A stretch of 36,802 bases of DNA from Clostridiales bacterium UBA1316 (GCA_002307055.1 DBTM01000058.1:27955-64756); one strand, 5' to 3'; positions 25,271 to 33,585 are shown, counted from the first letter of the stretch. A program made the numbers and translations. The notes: a model not told the origin generated them from the sequence alone.

Positions 25271-25305
25271 ATGACTTAATGAATATTTGACTTACATAAA
25301 GTCAT
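25271..25305. promoter_or_regulatory. Cluster of AAGTCA half-sites upstream of the diguanylate cyclase
   Basis: TGACTT-ACATA-AAGTCA (25289-25305) is an inverted repeat, and a further ATGACTT half-site sits at 25271-25277, a spacing suggesting two operator dimers. It is about 180-215 bases upstream of the gene starting at 25090. The remaining bases from 25091 to 25377 show no gene. Confidence 0.4.
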
Positions 25306-25377
25306 TTCACTGCTTAATGTATTAATTATACATGGTTTTTTGAAAGTGCGCTATAAATAAATTAAATAAGTGTGTAA

Positions 25378-25749
25378 ATGTGTCGCAGGGACGGTTCTCC
25401 TGTCACATGCGTCGGCTCCAACAAACAGTCTGTCTGGACAGGAAAAATGCTCACGCATTTCTGCGCGAACATTTCTGTACGGTTAAAATACTCAAGCGCC
25501 CAATCGGCGACGCGCCGTCATCAGCAGCGCATGGAGTTAATCCCTCAGCCATAAAGCAGGGCGGACACCCCATTCACTCGTCAGGTATCCAGGATCGTGG
25601 TAATTCATGTGTCCGTCAATAAGCGCTCCGCCGTCACCACTGATATATATCTCCATAGTCAAATTGATCTCTGTAATACCACCACTCAACTTTGCCCGAG
25701 CCGTCCACTGCTCGCCGCGCAATGTTGTATTGGTCGGATAGGAAGAAGA
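25378..25749. repeat. Direct repeat DR1 (about 370 bp), left of the XRE regulator
   Basis: Nearly identical to 26960-27329 apart from a few substitutions and a 2-base difference (TCTCCATAG against TCCATAG at 25650). It contains a GGGACGGTTCTC-type palindromic element at its left end, a non-coding stretch, and the C-terminus of a DUF6273-type gene on the minus strand. Confidence 0.9.
25537..25749 (-). pseudogene. DUF6273 C-terminal fragment, copy 1
   Basis: The minus strand ends GALIDGHMNYHDPGYLTSEWGVRPALWLRD, the W-G-V-R-P-A-L-W ending typical of DUF6273 domains. The preceding part reads in another frame as FLSDQYNIARRAVDGSGKVEWWYYRDQ, so a frameshift separates them, and the N-terminal portion of the gene is absent. 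It is a copy of the tail of the pseudogene at 27.1-27.6 kb. Confidence 0.7.
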
Positions 25750-25760
25750 TTTGTTCTCCA

Positions 25761-25862
25761 ACGGTTTCAAACCGTCCCATGACACATATTTTGCAACTCA
25801 ACTCCGAGTTGAATTTAATAAGAGAATCAAGTTATTGTTTTTACCTTTCCAATCAATATAAT
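25761..25862 (+). promoter_or_regulatory. Promoter and two palindromes of the XRE regulator gene
   Basis: Promoter TTGTTT (25835-25840), 16-base spacer, TATAAT (25857-25862). Upstream lie two palindromes, ACGGTTT-C-AAACCGT (25761-25775) and TCAACTC-C-GAGTTGA (25798-25812). They are candidate operators, perhaps for the regulator itself. Confidence 0.6.
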
Positions 25863-25906
25863 ATAAATAGGATCATGATTCAATCATTTATGAAAGCGTG
25901 AATAAC

Positions 25907-26956
25907 ATGACAATCGGTGAACGAATAAAAAACTTGCGCAAGAAAAACGATCTAACGCAGGAAAAACTCGCTGACTTCCTTTGTGTATCGTATCAGGCGG
26001 TATCAAAATGGGAATGCGGACTAACGAGTCCGGATTTATCTCTAATCGCACCATTGACTAAGTTGCTGCACGTCACGTCTGATGAACTGCTGGGGCTTAC
26101 TGTTGCGGAAAATGACGTAAGACGTACAGAGCTTGAAGCAGCATACAAAGATACGTGGAGCTCAGGTAACCTTGAAGAACGTTATCAAATTGCAAATTCA
26201 GCAGTTTCCGAATATCCGGGCGAAATGAAATATCTTGATTGGCTTGCGTGGGCCGAAGCGATGCGCTCGTTTACTTTTGAGGATGATGAAACGTATCATG
26301 CCGAACAAGAAAAAGCGATCAAGCATTTTGCCTGTGTAATCGAGAATGCTGTTGACGAAAAAACAAAAGCAAGCTCTATTCAGGGGATAGTTCAATATCT
26401 ATCCTTCAGAGGCAGATACGATGAAGCGAAAAAATACGCGTTGCTGTACCCGGAAAACTATTCCGTAAACAAAGATGCTGTGCTGCTCAGCTGTTTGCAA
26501 GGAAAAGAAAAAACAATACATCATCAAAAGATGCTTGCCAGCGCACTGGGTAATATTTTGAATCTCATCGGAAATAACAGTATGATTGCCTGTTCAGCGG
26601 AAGAGCAGGTTCTGAACGCGTTAATTCCGGACGGGAATTATATGCTTTACCATGCCAGCCTTACTGACAATTATCTCGCAAAAGCAGAGTTTTATATAAA
26701 GAGCGGAAATTTCGACGACGCTGTAGAAGCACTTGAGATATCTTGTACGCACGCAATCAAAAGTGATGACCTCGATAGCCTGAATGCAACTTATCATTTC
26801 ACCAGTCCATTCTTTGATCAGATAGAGTATAATACAGCGAATATATTCAGATCTGATACCACTACGATGGAAGAGCACTTTAATTCAGCATTAAGTCGTA
26901 AATGTTTTGAACCGCTTCGCGACCGCGATGATTTCAAGAAACTTGTATCAAAATGA
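25907..26956 (+). CDS. XRE-family regulator with TPR-like C-terminal domain
   Basis: 349 residues from ATG 25907 (a GTG three codons earlier is possible; the ribosome site is weak for both). Residues 1-60 are a complete XRE helix-turn-helix (IGERIKNLRKKNDLTQEKLADFLCVSYQAVSKWECGLTSPDL) followed by the usual VTSDELLGL. The rest is helical with TPR-like features (YPGEMKYLDWLAWAEAM; SGNFDDAVEALE). In relatives the tail is thought to bind a peptide or sense a ligand (family knowledge). The gene is bracketed by direct repeats DR1 and DR2, with DR2 starting 3 bases after its stop codon, so gene and repeat may have moved or duplicated together. Confidence 0.85.
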   Translation: MTIGERIKNLRKKNDLTQEKLADFLCVSYQAVSKWECGLTSPDLSLIAPLTKLLHVTSDELLGLTVAENDVRRTELEAAYKDTWSSGNLEERYQIANSAVSEYPGEMKYLDWLAWAEAMRSFTFEDDETYHAEQEKAIKHFACVIENAVDEKTKASSIQGIVQYLSFRGRYDEAKKYALLYPENYSVNKDAVLLSCLQGKEKTIHHQKMLASALGNILNLIGNNSMIACSAEEQVLNALIPDGNYMLYHASLTDNYLAKAEFYIKSGNFDDAVEALEISCTHAIKSDDLDSLNATYHFTSPFFDQIEYNTANIFRSDTTTMEEHFNSALSRKCFEPLRDRDDFKKLVSK

Positions 26957-26959
26957 AGC

Positions 26960-27329
26960 ATGTGTCGCAGGGACGGTTCTCCTGTCACATGCGTCGGCTC
27001 CAACAAACAGTCTGTCTGGACAGGAAAAATGCTCACGCATTTCTGCGCGAACATTTCTGTACGGTTAAAATACTCAAGCGCCCAATTGGCGACGCGCCGT
27101 CATCAGCAGCGCATGGAGTTAATCCCTCAGCCATAAAGCAGGGCGGACACCCCATTCACTCGTCAGGTATCCGGGAGCGTCGTAATTTATGTGTCCGTCA
27201 ATAAGCGCTCCGCCGTCACCACTGATATATATCCATAGTCAAATTGATCTCTGTAATACCACCACTCAACTTTGCCCGAGCCGTCCACTGCTCGCCGCGC
27301 AATGATGTATTGGTCGGATAGGAAGAAGA
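26960..27329. repeat. Direct repeat DR2 (about 370 bp), right of the XRE regulator
   Basis: Second copy of DR1 in the same orientation. Here the DUF6273 part continues beyond the repeat into the rest of the pseudogene, so DR2 is the original location and DR1 the copy. The repeat boundary at 27329 falls inside the DUF6273 coding remnant, which argues against a mobile element with defined ends there. Confidence 0.9.
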
Positions 27330-27613
27330 AAAATTTATCCGCGCACCAATCACATCCCGGGTTCCTATTCTTGCTTTTCAACTGCCCGCTGTCACCGAAA
27401 TATTAAACGGTTTCATCGATGCTCAATAAAAATATCCTGTCGTCAGTGGAGTTGCCGCCGCTTGTGCCATACCATGGGTTGTCATTGTTTTCATTTGTTA
27501 CTTCACCGTTTTTTCCCGCCGGGAGGCACCGGGATCGGTTTTATAGGCGCGCCGCAATCAGTACACATCTCTCTGCCCTGCGGTTCTTCCTTTTTACAGA
27601 GCGGACAGATCAT
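27119..27613 (-). pseudogene. Zinc-ribbon / DUF6273 protein, decayed
   Basis: From ATG 27613, behind AAGGAAGG, a zinc ribbon is encoded (MICPLCKKEEPQGREMCTDCG, then PIKPIPVPPGGKKR) and closed by TGA at 27503. In another frame the DUF6273 core follows: ENNDNPWYGTSGGNSTDDRI, FLLSIDETV, an in-frame stop, then YFGDSGQLKS. A further frame change leads to the WGVRPALWLRD end at 27119. The membrane helix and first half of DUF6273 expected between ribbon and core are missing, so an internal deletion, at least one stop and frameshifts are present. The zinc-ribbon piece alone (27503-27613) could still be translated as a 36-residue peptide. Confidence 0.75.
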
Positions 27614-27706
27614 CTGTTTGCCTTCCTTAATCCGACGCTCGCAGCGGCACGCTCAATTCCTGTCTATCTGACAAGTCCAATAGCTGAACACCTATAATCC
27701 GAAACT

Positions 27707-29395
27707 TTACTTAGCGACGCTTGTTATCAGCACGGTGCGGGTTGTTTCATCATAATCGACCTTAAAGTTGAGGGCAGTTCCCAAATCACGGAGTTTGAAG
27801 AAGTTATTGCCCCCGATAACATAAGCGGACAGATTGGCTATAGTGCCGTCAATATACAGACTTTGACTGCTGGGTACAGCTCCGGCTGATTTATCAGCGC
27901 CGATAACAAGCTCACTGCCGTCGGGCGTGTAGGCTGCGCCCTTATAACAAACGATAGCCTGCTTGACCCCATCATATGAAACCGAGAACTGTGAACCGGT
28001 GCCGTTGAGGAGATAAGCTATATCACGGAGCTTGAAATAGTTGCTCCCGTTTATGCTATAAACCTCTAAGGCTTTTGAGACGCCGTTGACTTTAACGGCT
28101 TGGTTAGATAAAGCAGCCTTATAATTCGCACGCGTCTTAACATTGATTGCCGCCAAACCATCGACAGCAACAATGCCGCTGCTCGGGATAGAAACCGTTA
28201 CCTTACCTTTACTATCGGTTGTGCCAAGTAATATACCTGTTTTCGGGTCAATTATAGGCGCATTGGGATATGGCTTTGAAGAGAATTCGAATGAGATCAT
28301 ACTTAATGTCCATTCAGTTGCCGTAATATTCGCACTATTACCAGAAACGCTGGCTGCCATTGAGATAATGGTCGGTATCTTATTGGGGTCGGAGTCTATT
28401 GCGATAATAATGTTATCTCCATTTTTAACTTGATGTTCATCTACAGACCCTAAATACGGTTCTTCCGCACCCATAGGGGTATTATTAATGACGATGTCAG
28501 GCGTTATATTAATGCCCCACACTTTTGTTATTAGATAAATCCCATAAGTCTGGTACACACCTGATTTATAACCACTTGCGCCGCCTGAATAATAAGCCGC
28601 ATGGGCTGCTTTTAGTACAGCATCGACTGTCTGCTCAGCAGGTATCTTGACAGGTGCAGCCGCGAGCATCAGCTTATTGTCAATACTGACAGATATATAA
28701 GCCGTCGCTTCTCCATCAGACGTTTCCGGCACACTGCCGGCATTGTCATCTTCAGGCGCCGCACTCGAACTTTTTTCTACGTTAATTGCCGCCAGCCCCT
28801 CGACGGCAACGATGTGATCCGCGGGAATTAATACGGTAGCTTCTCCCTTATTATTTGTGAACCCAAGGGCAGCACCTGTTGCGGGGTTAATAATTTTCGC
28901 TCCGGAAACCGGCTTGGATTCCATTCTAAAGTCACTGTTTTCAGACCAAGATTTTGCAGTCACTGTCGTATAGCTGCCGGAAACGACAGATTTCATTGAT
29001 ATGCCTGTTGAGGCGCTTTTTGAATTGGATACTATTGAAAGTATAATGTTATCTCCGTCGGCAACAGGATAATCGTTTTCCGACGCCATAGCGGAATCAT
29101 TAATTATAATAAACGGCGTGCTGTTAATACCCCAAGCTTTTTTTATCGGGGAAAACAACCAGTCCGAGTCGCCACCAGGCTTGTAGCCGCTTTCACCGCC
29201 CGGATAATACGCAGCGTGCGCAGCCTTAAGTGCAGCGTCTATAGTCAGCTCTGTGATTGTAACAGGCGCCGCCGCAAGCACCAGTTTACCATCGACGCTG
29301 ACACTGACATAAACCGTCGCACCGGCAGCCACTGTGTTTGGTGCCATGGCAATAATCATGACTATAATGACGAAAAAAGCGATAACCCTCTTCAT
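27707..29395 (-). CDS. Secreted protein with two N-terminal beta/Ig units and a stalk domain
   Basis: 562 residues from ATG 29395, preceded by GGGGG; an upstream in-frame ATG at 29497 lies before the promoter. Signal peptide of about 24 residues (MKRVIAFFVIIVMIIAMAPN). Two copies of a roughly 190-residue unit follow: VSVSVDGKLVLAAAPVTI, AHAAYYPGGESGY, AWGINSTPFIII, GDNIIL, then an Ig-like part ending IVAVEGLAAINV (second copy IVAVDGLAAINV). The C-terminal ~130 residues are two stalk repeats (YFKLRDIAYLLNG; FFKLRDLGTALNFKVDYDE). It is a paralogue of the 369-residue protein at 10968, which has one unit. Probably surface-associated; promoter at 29455-29483. Confidence 0.85.
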   Translation of the reverse strand: MKRVIAFFVIIVMIIAMAPNTVAAGATVYVSVSVDGKLVLAAAPVTITELTIDAALKAAHAAYYPGGESGYKPGGDSDWLFSPIKKAWGINSTPFIIINDSAMASENDYPVADGDNIILSIVSNSKSASTGISMKSVVSGSYTTVTAKSWSENSDFRMESKPVSGAKIINPATGAALGFTNNKGEATVLIPADHIVAVEGLAAINVEKSSSAAPEDDNAGSVPETSDGEATAYISVSIDNKLMLAAAPVKIPAEQTVDAVLKAAHAAYYSGGASGYKSGVYQTYGIYLITKVWGINITPDIVINNTPMGAEEPYLGSVDEHQVKNGDNIIIAIDSDPNKIPTIISMAASVSGNSANITATEWTLSMISFEFSSKPYPNAPIIDPKTGILLGTTDSKGKVTVSIPSSGIVAVDGLAAINVKTRANYKAALSNQAVKVNGVSKALEVYSINGSNYFKLRDIAYLLNGTGSQFSVSYDGVKQAIVCYKGAAYTPDGSELVIGADKSAGAVPSSQSLYIDGTIANLSAYVIGGNNFFKLRDLGTALNFKVDYDETTRTVLITSVAK

Positions 29396-29454
29396 ATATA
29401 AGCCCCCTATGTATAATAAGTTCAGTACGATATGCGCATTATTAATTATGGTTA

Positions 29455-29483
29455 ATAATACTACATATGTTAATAAGCAGCAA
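29455..29483 (-). promoter_or_regulatory. Promoter P2 of the larger stalk protein
   Basis: Minus strand TTGCTG, spacer CTTATTAACATATGTAG (17 bases), TATTAT. It starts 16 bases after the ACAGGG of terminator R5. The spacer shares ATTAACA at the same position as three other promoters in the window. Confidence 0.7.
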
Positions 29484-29499
29484 GCGTTTATTCTCAAAA

Positions 29500-29535
29500 A
29501 CAGGGTATTGCATTATTTATAATGCAATACCCTGT
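29500..29535. terminator. Terminator, repeat-family copy R5
   Basis: ACAGGGTATTGCATTAT (29500-29516) and its exact complement (29519-29535). The 2-base gap means the innermost pairs open to form the loop, leaving about 15 base pairs. It follows the serine hydrolase gene (minus strand, stop at 29563). Confidence 0.88.
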
Positions 29536-29562
29536 CTGGTTTGCCGCTTTCTTTTCTATGTA

Positions 29563-30792
29563 TCAGTACAGCGCAGAATAGAGGATGTTCGCGGCGGTTG
29601 ACATATTGTCACATGCCTTTGCTTCCTCCTGCTCGACGATGTAGAGTGCGATGACAAGCTCCGATTCCGGGTCGACGTGCAGGCGCGCACCGCCGAAGCC
29701 GCAGTGGTTATAGGATACATCGCTGCGCAGCATGCCAAAATCATCTTTTTTACCGTTCTTTACATCCCAACCGAAACCCCAGTTCGATCCGAGATAACGT
29801 CCGCGCCAGAACGAGTCGGGTATTTTCACATTTTGATCGGTTGTCATCAGCCGAACCGAAGCGGGAGAGAGTATGTGTTTCCCGCCGAGCGTGCCGTTTT
29901 GCAGGAACATCTGACCGAAAATGAGCTGGTCGCGCATCGTGGTCTTGAGGCCGCCTGCCGCGCTTGTACTCTGGAGTGATTCCTCCGTGTTGCGGTAGTT
30001 GCCGCCGCGGGAATTCGGCTCACGGTATACATATTGGTCGTATTTCTCATGCGGCAGCGCCCAGTGCGTGTCAGTCATGCCGAGCGGGTCGAAGATGCGT
30101 TTGCGCGCGAACGCTTCGAGGCTCATTCCGGATATGCGCTCGACAAGCTGGCCCAGCAGCTCGTACCCTTCGCTGTTGTATGCAAACGCCGTACCGGTTG
30201 GAGTTTTTAACGGGGCTTTCCTGGCGAGAAATGAAAACGCTTCCCATGGGGATACGGTTTCCGGCAAGCCGAGCTTTTCACGCGCAGCCGAAAGCGCGGC
30301 GGTCTGATCCTCACCGTTTTCAGGCAATGCGATACCAAGTTCATTTCTTATGTAGTCTGCCGCCCATTCGTACGCCGCGTCCTCATCCCAGCCGGATACA
30401 TGCGCCAGAAGATGCCAGAGCAGCACCCCGTCCTTGCCCTCTCCCTCAAATTCGGGAAAGTGCGCCTGTACCGGTTCCCAGAAATCGACGAGACCATCCT
30501 CCTGCAGAATGGCCAGGCATGTGGCTGTAAATGGCTTTGTGACAGAGGCAACGCTAAAAATCGCGTCCTCGCGCAGCGGACCGCCGCCGGGCTTCTGCAC
30601 ACCGTAGTTCCCCTCAAATATCTTCACGCCGTGCCGCAGCGCGTGGAACGCAATGAAGGGATGCGTGTTTTGATCGACCAGCCTTTGCAGGTACCTGTCA
30701 AGATAGCGCAGGCGGTCAATATTAACGCCAAGCGTATCCATTCCATAAAGAAGCGTCTCGGGTAAGGCAGACTTTTTCAATGTCATGATCAT
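29563..30792 (-). CDS. Serine beta-lactamase-like hydrolase (class C / esterase family)
   Basis: 409 residues. The three serine-hydrolase motifs are present: S83-V-T-K86 (AIFSVASVTKPFTA), a Tyr motif in FAYNSEGYELLGQL near residue 200, and HCGFGG near residue 366 in the place of the KTG/HxG motif. No signal peptide, so it is more likely a cytoplasmic esterase or peptidase of the beta-lactamase fold than a secreted resistance enzyme. AAAGGA precedes two in-frame ATGs (30792 and 30786); the second has better spacing. Its promoter P1 lies at 30897-30925 and terminator R5 follows. Confidence 0.85.
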   Translation of the reverse strand: MIMTLKKSALPETLLYGMDTLGVNIDRLRYLDRYLQRLVDQNTHPFIAFHALRHGVKIFEGNYGVQKPGGGPLREDAIFSVASVTKPFTATCLAILQEDGLVDFWEPVQAHFPEFEGEGKDGVLLWHLLAHVSGWDEDAAYEWAADYIRNELGIALPENGEDQTAALSAAREKLGLPETVSPWEAFSFLARKAPLKTPTGTAFAYNSEGYELLGQLVERISGMSLEAFARKRIFDPLGMTDTHWALPHEKYDQYVYREPNSRGGNYRNTEESLQSTSAAGGLKTTMRDQLIFGQMFLQNGTLGGKHILSPASVRLMTTDQNVKIPDSFWRGRYLGSNWGFGWDVKNGKKDDFGMLRSDVSYNHCGFGGARLHVDPESELVIALYIVEQEEAKACDNMSTAANILYSALY

Positions 30793-30896
30793 AATTCCTT
30801 TCTCTCTTTTCCGAACCAGACAGGGGATGATTCTGTTTCCTGTTCAGGTATCTGCACGGTTGACCCGGCTCGATAACACTGTTATATATTTGTACA

Positions 30897-30925
30897 ATCA
30901 TACTATAACTGTTAATTAACATCAA
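30897..30925 (-). promoter_or_regulatory. Promoter P1 of the serine hydrolase
   Basis: Minus strand TTGATG, spacer TTAATTAACAGTTATAG (17 bases), TATGAT. The spacer contains the palindrome TGTTAATTAACA together with the last -35 bases. The -35 overlaps the stop codon of the small upstream gene. Confidence 0.65.
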
Positions 30926-31131
30926 GCGCCTTCGGGGCATGTTAAGCCATATTCCAATTCGAGCAGCTTAAAATAATATGGAATGTCCTCAATTTTAGGA
31001 TTATTAAAGTAAAAACTGCCATGAGAGCAAAAGTCAATTGTTTGATTCTCATGCTCCCATTGAATTCTGTACCCGCATTTCTTTTCAGGGGGCTTACAAT
31101 GCCGGCAGTTTCCTGTAAGAAAAACTTTCAT
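30922..31131 (-). CDS. Small Cys-rich hypothetical protein
   Basis: 69 residues, MKVFLTGNCRHCKPPEKKCG to LELEYGLTCPEGA, with five cysteines including a CxxC, and an even amino-acid mix that looks coding. An extended -10 (TGTTATAAT) sits about 30 bases upstream of the start; the ribosome site (GGAA) is weak. No family recognised; metal binding is possible from the cysteines. Confidence 0.5.
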   Translation of the reverse strand: MKVFLTGNCRHCKPPEKKCGYRIQWEHENQTIDFCSHGSFYFNNPKIEDIPYYFKLLELEYGLTCPEGA

Positions 31132-31181
31132 TATCGGTTCCGGTAACGACTCTATGTACGTATTATAACATGCAATATTAT

Positions 31182-31932
31182 TCAGCTTAATCGAAGCGTA
31201 AAATCATCTGATTCACTGTTACAATCAATTTTTACAATACGTGTTTTTTTGTAATAATAGTGTAAGTCATAGATAACCTGAGGATACTTCGTCGAATATT
31301 CGTAGAATTTGATATAGAAAGCAGCAGGTGTCTTGCGATAAAAATGAACAAAATCCTTGACCTTTTGCAGCATCGGCAGCCTGTCCCAATCTGCCGTGGC
31401 TTTATAATCCAGATCTTCAAAACCGGGATGAAGAACTGCATAGTCTTTGATTATTTGTTTTGCTTGAAATATCAGTGTCCTCTGCAGAATACCCATAATA
31501 CTTTGATCATTTCAGGCATATCCGGAAATTCCAGGCGAAAATAACTGTTATCTTTTCCAAAGGCTTTCGGATAATAGTCTGTCAGTTTAAAGCCATATTC
31601 CGGAAGCATTTGCAGAATGACATGATATTTACTATACCGTTTCATTTCAAACATTAATTTTGATATCTCGACCACTAAAGAATTGTTTTCATATTCACTG
31701 CACACGACAACGAAAAGTAAAACTTTCAAGAAGCTCGGCACATTGCGAAATTTTTCCGGCTGCGCAGCCATATCCCTGTATATTTTCCTCGCCAATTCAA
31801 CAACCTTTTAAAGTCATTGCGAAAGCTGTCGGTCAAGCCCTCCTGAAGCGGATAATCATCAGGAATAGGCAGTACATGATCCGCAAAATCGGCATATGCC
31901 TCTGGAAACACCAGCTCACTTAATAAAATCAT
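31182..31932 (-). pseudogene. Unknown 250-residue protein with two frameshifts
   Basis: ATG 31932 behind GGAG begins MILLSELVFPEAYADFADHV. The frame breaks after SFRNDFK and continues as VVELARKIYRDMAAQPEKF. It breaks again after EMIKVLWVF and continues as LQRTLIFQAKQIIKDYAV, ending DDFTLRLS at 31182. The span of 751 bases is two short of 753, so two single-base losses explain everything: one in a run of four T at 31806-31809 (plus strand), the other near 31486-31493. No known family recognised; no signal peptide. Promoter P3 is in place, so it was or is expressed. Sequencing errors are a real alternative to decay. Confidence 0.65.
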
Positions 31933-31969
31933 TTCAACGCTCCAATACTCTTTAACATCATTATGGTTG

Positions 31970-31998
31970 ATTATACAAGATATGTTAATTATCCGCAA
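31970..31998 (-). promoter_or_regulatory. Promoter P3 of the frameshifted unknown gene
   Basis: Minus strand TTGCGG, spacer ATAATTAACATATCTTG (17 bases), TATAAT. It starts 17 bases after the family ATAGGG of terminator R6 and again carries ATTAACA. Confidence 0.72.
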
Positions 31999-32014
31999 GC
32001 GTATAGCCGCAAGA

Positions 32015-32052
32015 AATAGGGTATTGCACCATTCACAATGCAATACCCTGTT
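32015..32052. terminator. Terminator, repeat-family copy R6
   Basis: AATAGGGTATTGCA (32015-32028) pairs with TGCAATACCCTGTT (32039-32052) with one mismatch. It follows the GNAT gene end. Bases 32021-32080 are identical to 35170-35229. Confidence 0.85.
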
Positions 32053-32113
32053 CTAATTCATTATGCTATTACTTCGCTGACTTCAGCGTCGCTTGGGCGG
32101 CTGCCTGCGTATA
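32021..32113. repeat. Dispersed repeat: terminator loop plus conserved coding tail (copy a)
   Basis: 60 bases (32021-32080) match 35170-35229 exactly, then similarity continues for about 30 bases. Read on the minus strand, the part next to the GNAT stop codon encodes TQAAAQATLKSAK followed by TAA, the same ending as LASAQAELKSAK at 35.2 kb and LAVAQAALKA at 35.6 kb. It looks like the 3' end of a lost gene left behind together with its terminator. Confidence 0.7.
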
Positions 32114-32638
32114 TTATTCGTAATTGCATTCATAAGCGCTACCTTTAAAAATGATAGGATTTCCGTCCTTATCTTTTGCGAACGACTCTTCCACAGAACG
32201 GTACTTTTTGAATCCAAGTTTTAAAAGCAGCTTTACTGACGGTTCGTTGCAATCGGCTGTTCCCGCAACGAATTTTTTTATACCAAATGCGTTTTTATAG
32301 TATTGCATGAGAGCAAGACACGCTTCATAGGCATATCCATTATTTTGATAGTCAGAATGTATTGTAAATCCAAGGTTCGGTACTTCTACGTTATGATTTG
32401 CACACACAAAACCTATGACCTTGCCAATTTCAGAAAGCTCAACGGCATACCACGCGTCGTCACTCATAAAATATCCGAGAATATTTTTCATATTCATATC
32501 GTCTGTCGGCCATTGGGTGTCATATGGCGCATATTCAGACGCCATTTTATCTCTAATAAATGCTGCTAAATCTGTGAGGTCAGCTCCATTGAATCGTCTA
32601 ATTTTCAATCGCTGTGTTGAAATCTGATTATTTTCCAT
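32114..32638 (-). CDS. GNAT acetyltransferase, RimJ/RimL type
   Basis: 174 residues behind GGGGAG. The start QISTQRLKIRRFNGADLTDLAAFI is typical of the RimJ/RimL group. The acetyl-CoA motif A region reads PNLGFTIHSDYQNNGYAYEACLALMQYY, with QNNGYA in place of the Q/R-x-x-G-x-G/A loop, and EPSVKLLLKLGFKKYRSVEESF is the usual C-terminal helix-strand. It acetylates an unknown amine (protein N-terminus or small molecule). It starts 17 bases after the AraC-GyrI gene, so the two form an operon. Confidence 0.88.
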   Translation of the reverse strand: MENNQISTQRLKIRRFNGADLTDLAAFIRDKMASEYAPYDTQWPTDDMNMKNILGYFMSDDAWYAVELSEIGKVIGFVCANHNVEVPNLGFTIHSDYQNNGYAYEACLALMQYYKNAFGIKKFVAGTADCNEPSVKLLLKLGFKKYRSVEESFAKDKDGNPIIFKGSAYECNYE

Positions 32639-32655
32639 ACTTAATCTCCCCTATG

Positions 32656-33585
32656 TTAATTATCATTCGTTTCATTATTGATGCTGTTATTTTTTTTAAT
32701 CGTAATCCAAATCTCAACTCTATGTTTTTTATCGTATTCGGGTGGATATGACTCAATAAATATAATAGGATCGTAATAACGTTCATAGCCTACCGGACAT
32801 TGCCACCCCCCGCCGTGCGCATAGCCAACCAATCTTCCAATTTGCGCCATAGCTTCTCCGTGAGTTGCTACAGGTTCGTGCGATATTATGACATATTCTG
32901 ACGGAGGAAATTCCCGTAAAAACATTCCTTTTGGCGGTTGTTTACAATTTTCAACGACAGCGCCAATGAGATAATTCCAATATTCCGGTTCGCTTGAACA
33001 AAAAACACCAAGAAAGCCTGGCTCTTTTCTGAATGGTTCAATTAATTCGCTTGCTTTAACCTGGAAAAATTCATCCCAGCAAGCAGATATTTTTGGGTCT
33101 TTGATCAACGCACTTTTCTTATTTTCAATTCCCAAAACACTGTATGCCTCTTTAAAAATCACTTGCGTCACTATTCCCGGTATTTTTGTTTCATGTCCCA
33201 AATCTGGTATACCGCCTCTTATCATCATCTGATAGGATATACGAGGGTAAGCATTATAATTAATTCCTGATTTACGCATGGATGTAGGGCTGACATTATG
33301 ATAAGCCTGAAAGGCACGTGTAAATGATTCCGGCGACTCATAACCATATTTCAACGCAAGATCGACAATTTTTATCTCACTCTCCTGCACTTCTATGGCA
33401 GCAAGCGTCATTCTTCTATATCGAACGTAATCTGCGATTGAAACATTTGTGATATATGAAAACAAACGCTGGAGGTTATATATTGAGCAGCCTGCTATAG
33501 CTGACATTTTATTGTAATCTATTTTTTCCAGCAAATGATCTTCAACATAATCAATTATGTCATTTATTTGTTGTGCTAACTCCAC
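32656..33585 (-). CDS. AraC-family regulator with GyrI-like effector domain
   Basis: 309 residues from GTG 33585 with GGGCGGA upstream. Residues 1-110: AraC DNA-binding domain with two helix-turn-helix units (MSAIAGCSIYNLQRLFSYI and IVDLALKYGYESPESFTRAFQAYHNVSP). Residues about 150-300: GyrI-like/SOUL-type ligand-binding domain (VAKN-type strands ending YDPIIFIESYPPEYDKKHRVEIWITIKK). This plan is typical of multidrug-sensing activators of the Rob/BmrR-effector type. It probably controls the GNAT gene that follows. Promoter P4 is at 33754-33782. Confidence 0.88.
   Translation of the reverse strand: MELAQQINDIIDYVEDHLLEKIDYNKMSAIAGCSIYNLQRLFSYITNVSIADYVRYRRMTLAAIEVQESEIKIVDLALKYGYESPESFTRAFQAYHNVSPTSMRKSGINYNAYPRISYQMMIRGGIPDLGHETKIPGIVTQVIFKEAYSVLGIENKKSALIKDPKISACWDEFFQVKASELIEPFRKEPGFLGVFCSSEPEYWNYLIGAVVENCKQPPKGMFLREFPPSEYVIISHEPVATHGEAMAQIGRLVGYAHGGGWQCPVGYERYYDPIIFIESYPPEYDKKHRVEIWITIKKNNSINNETNDN

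Noticed and set aside
25380..25622. Plus-strand frame in DR1 (and its copy in DR2) as a gene
   Set aside because: No ribosome site, composition not protein-like, and it lies opposite the DUF6273 remnant; its duplication is explained by the DNA repeat.
10968..29395. Sortase-anchored or S-layer-homology anchoring of the stalk proteins
   Set aside because: Neither has an LPXTG-type end, a C-terminal membrane helix or SLH repeats; anchoring remains unknown.
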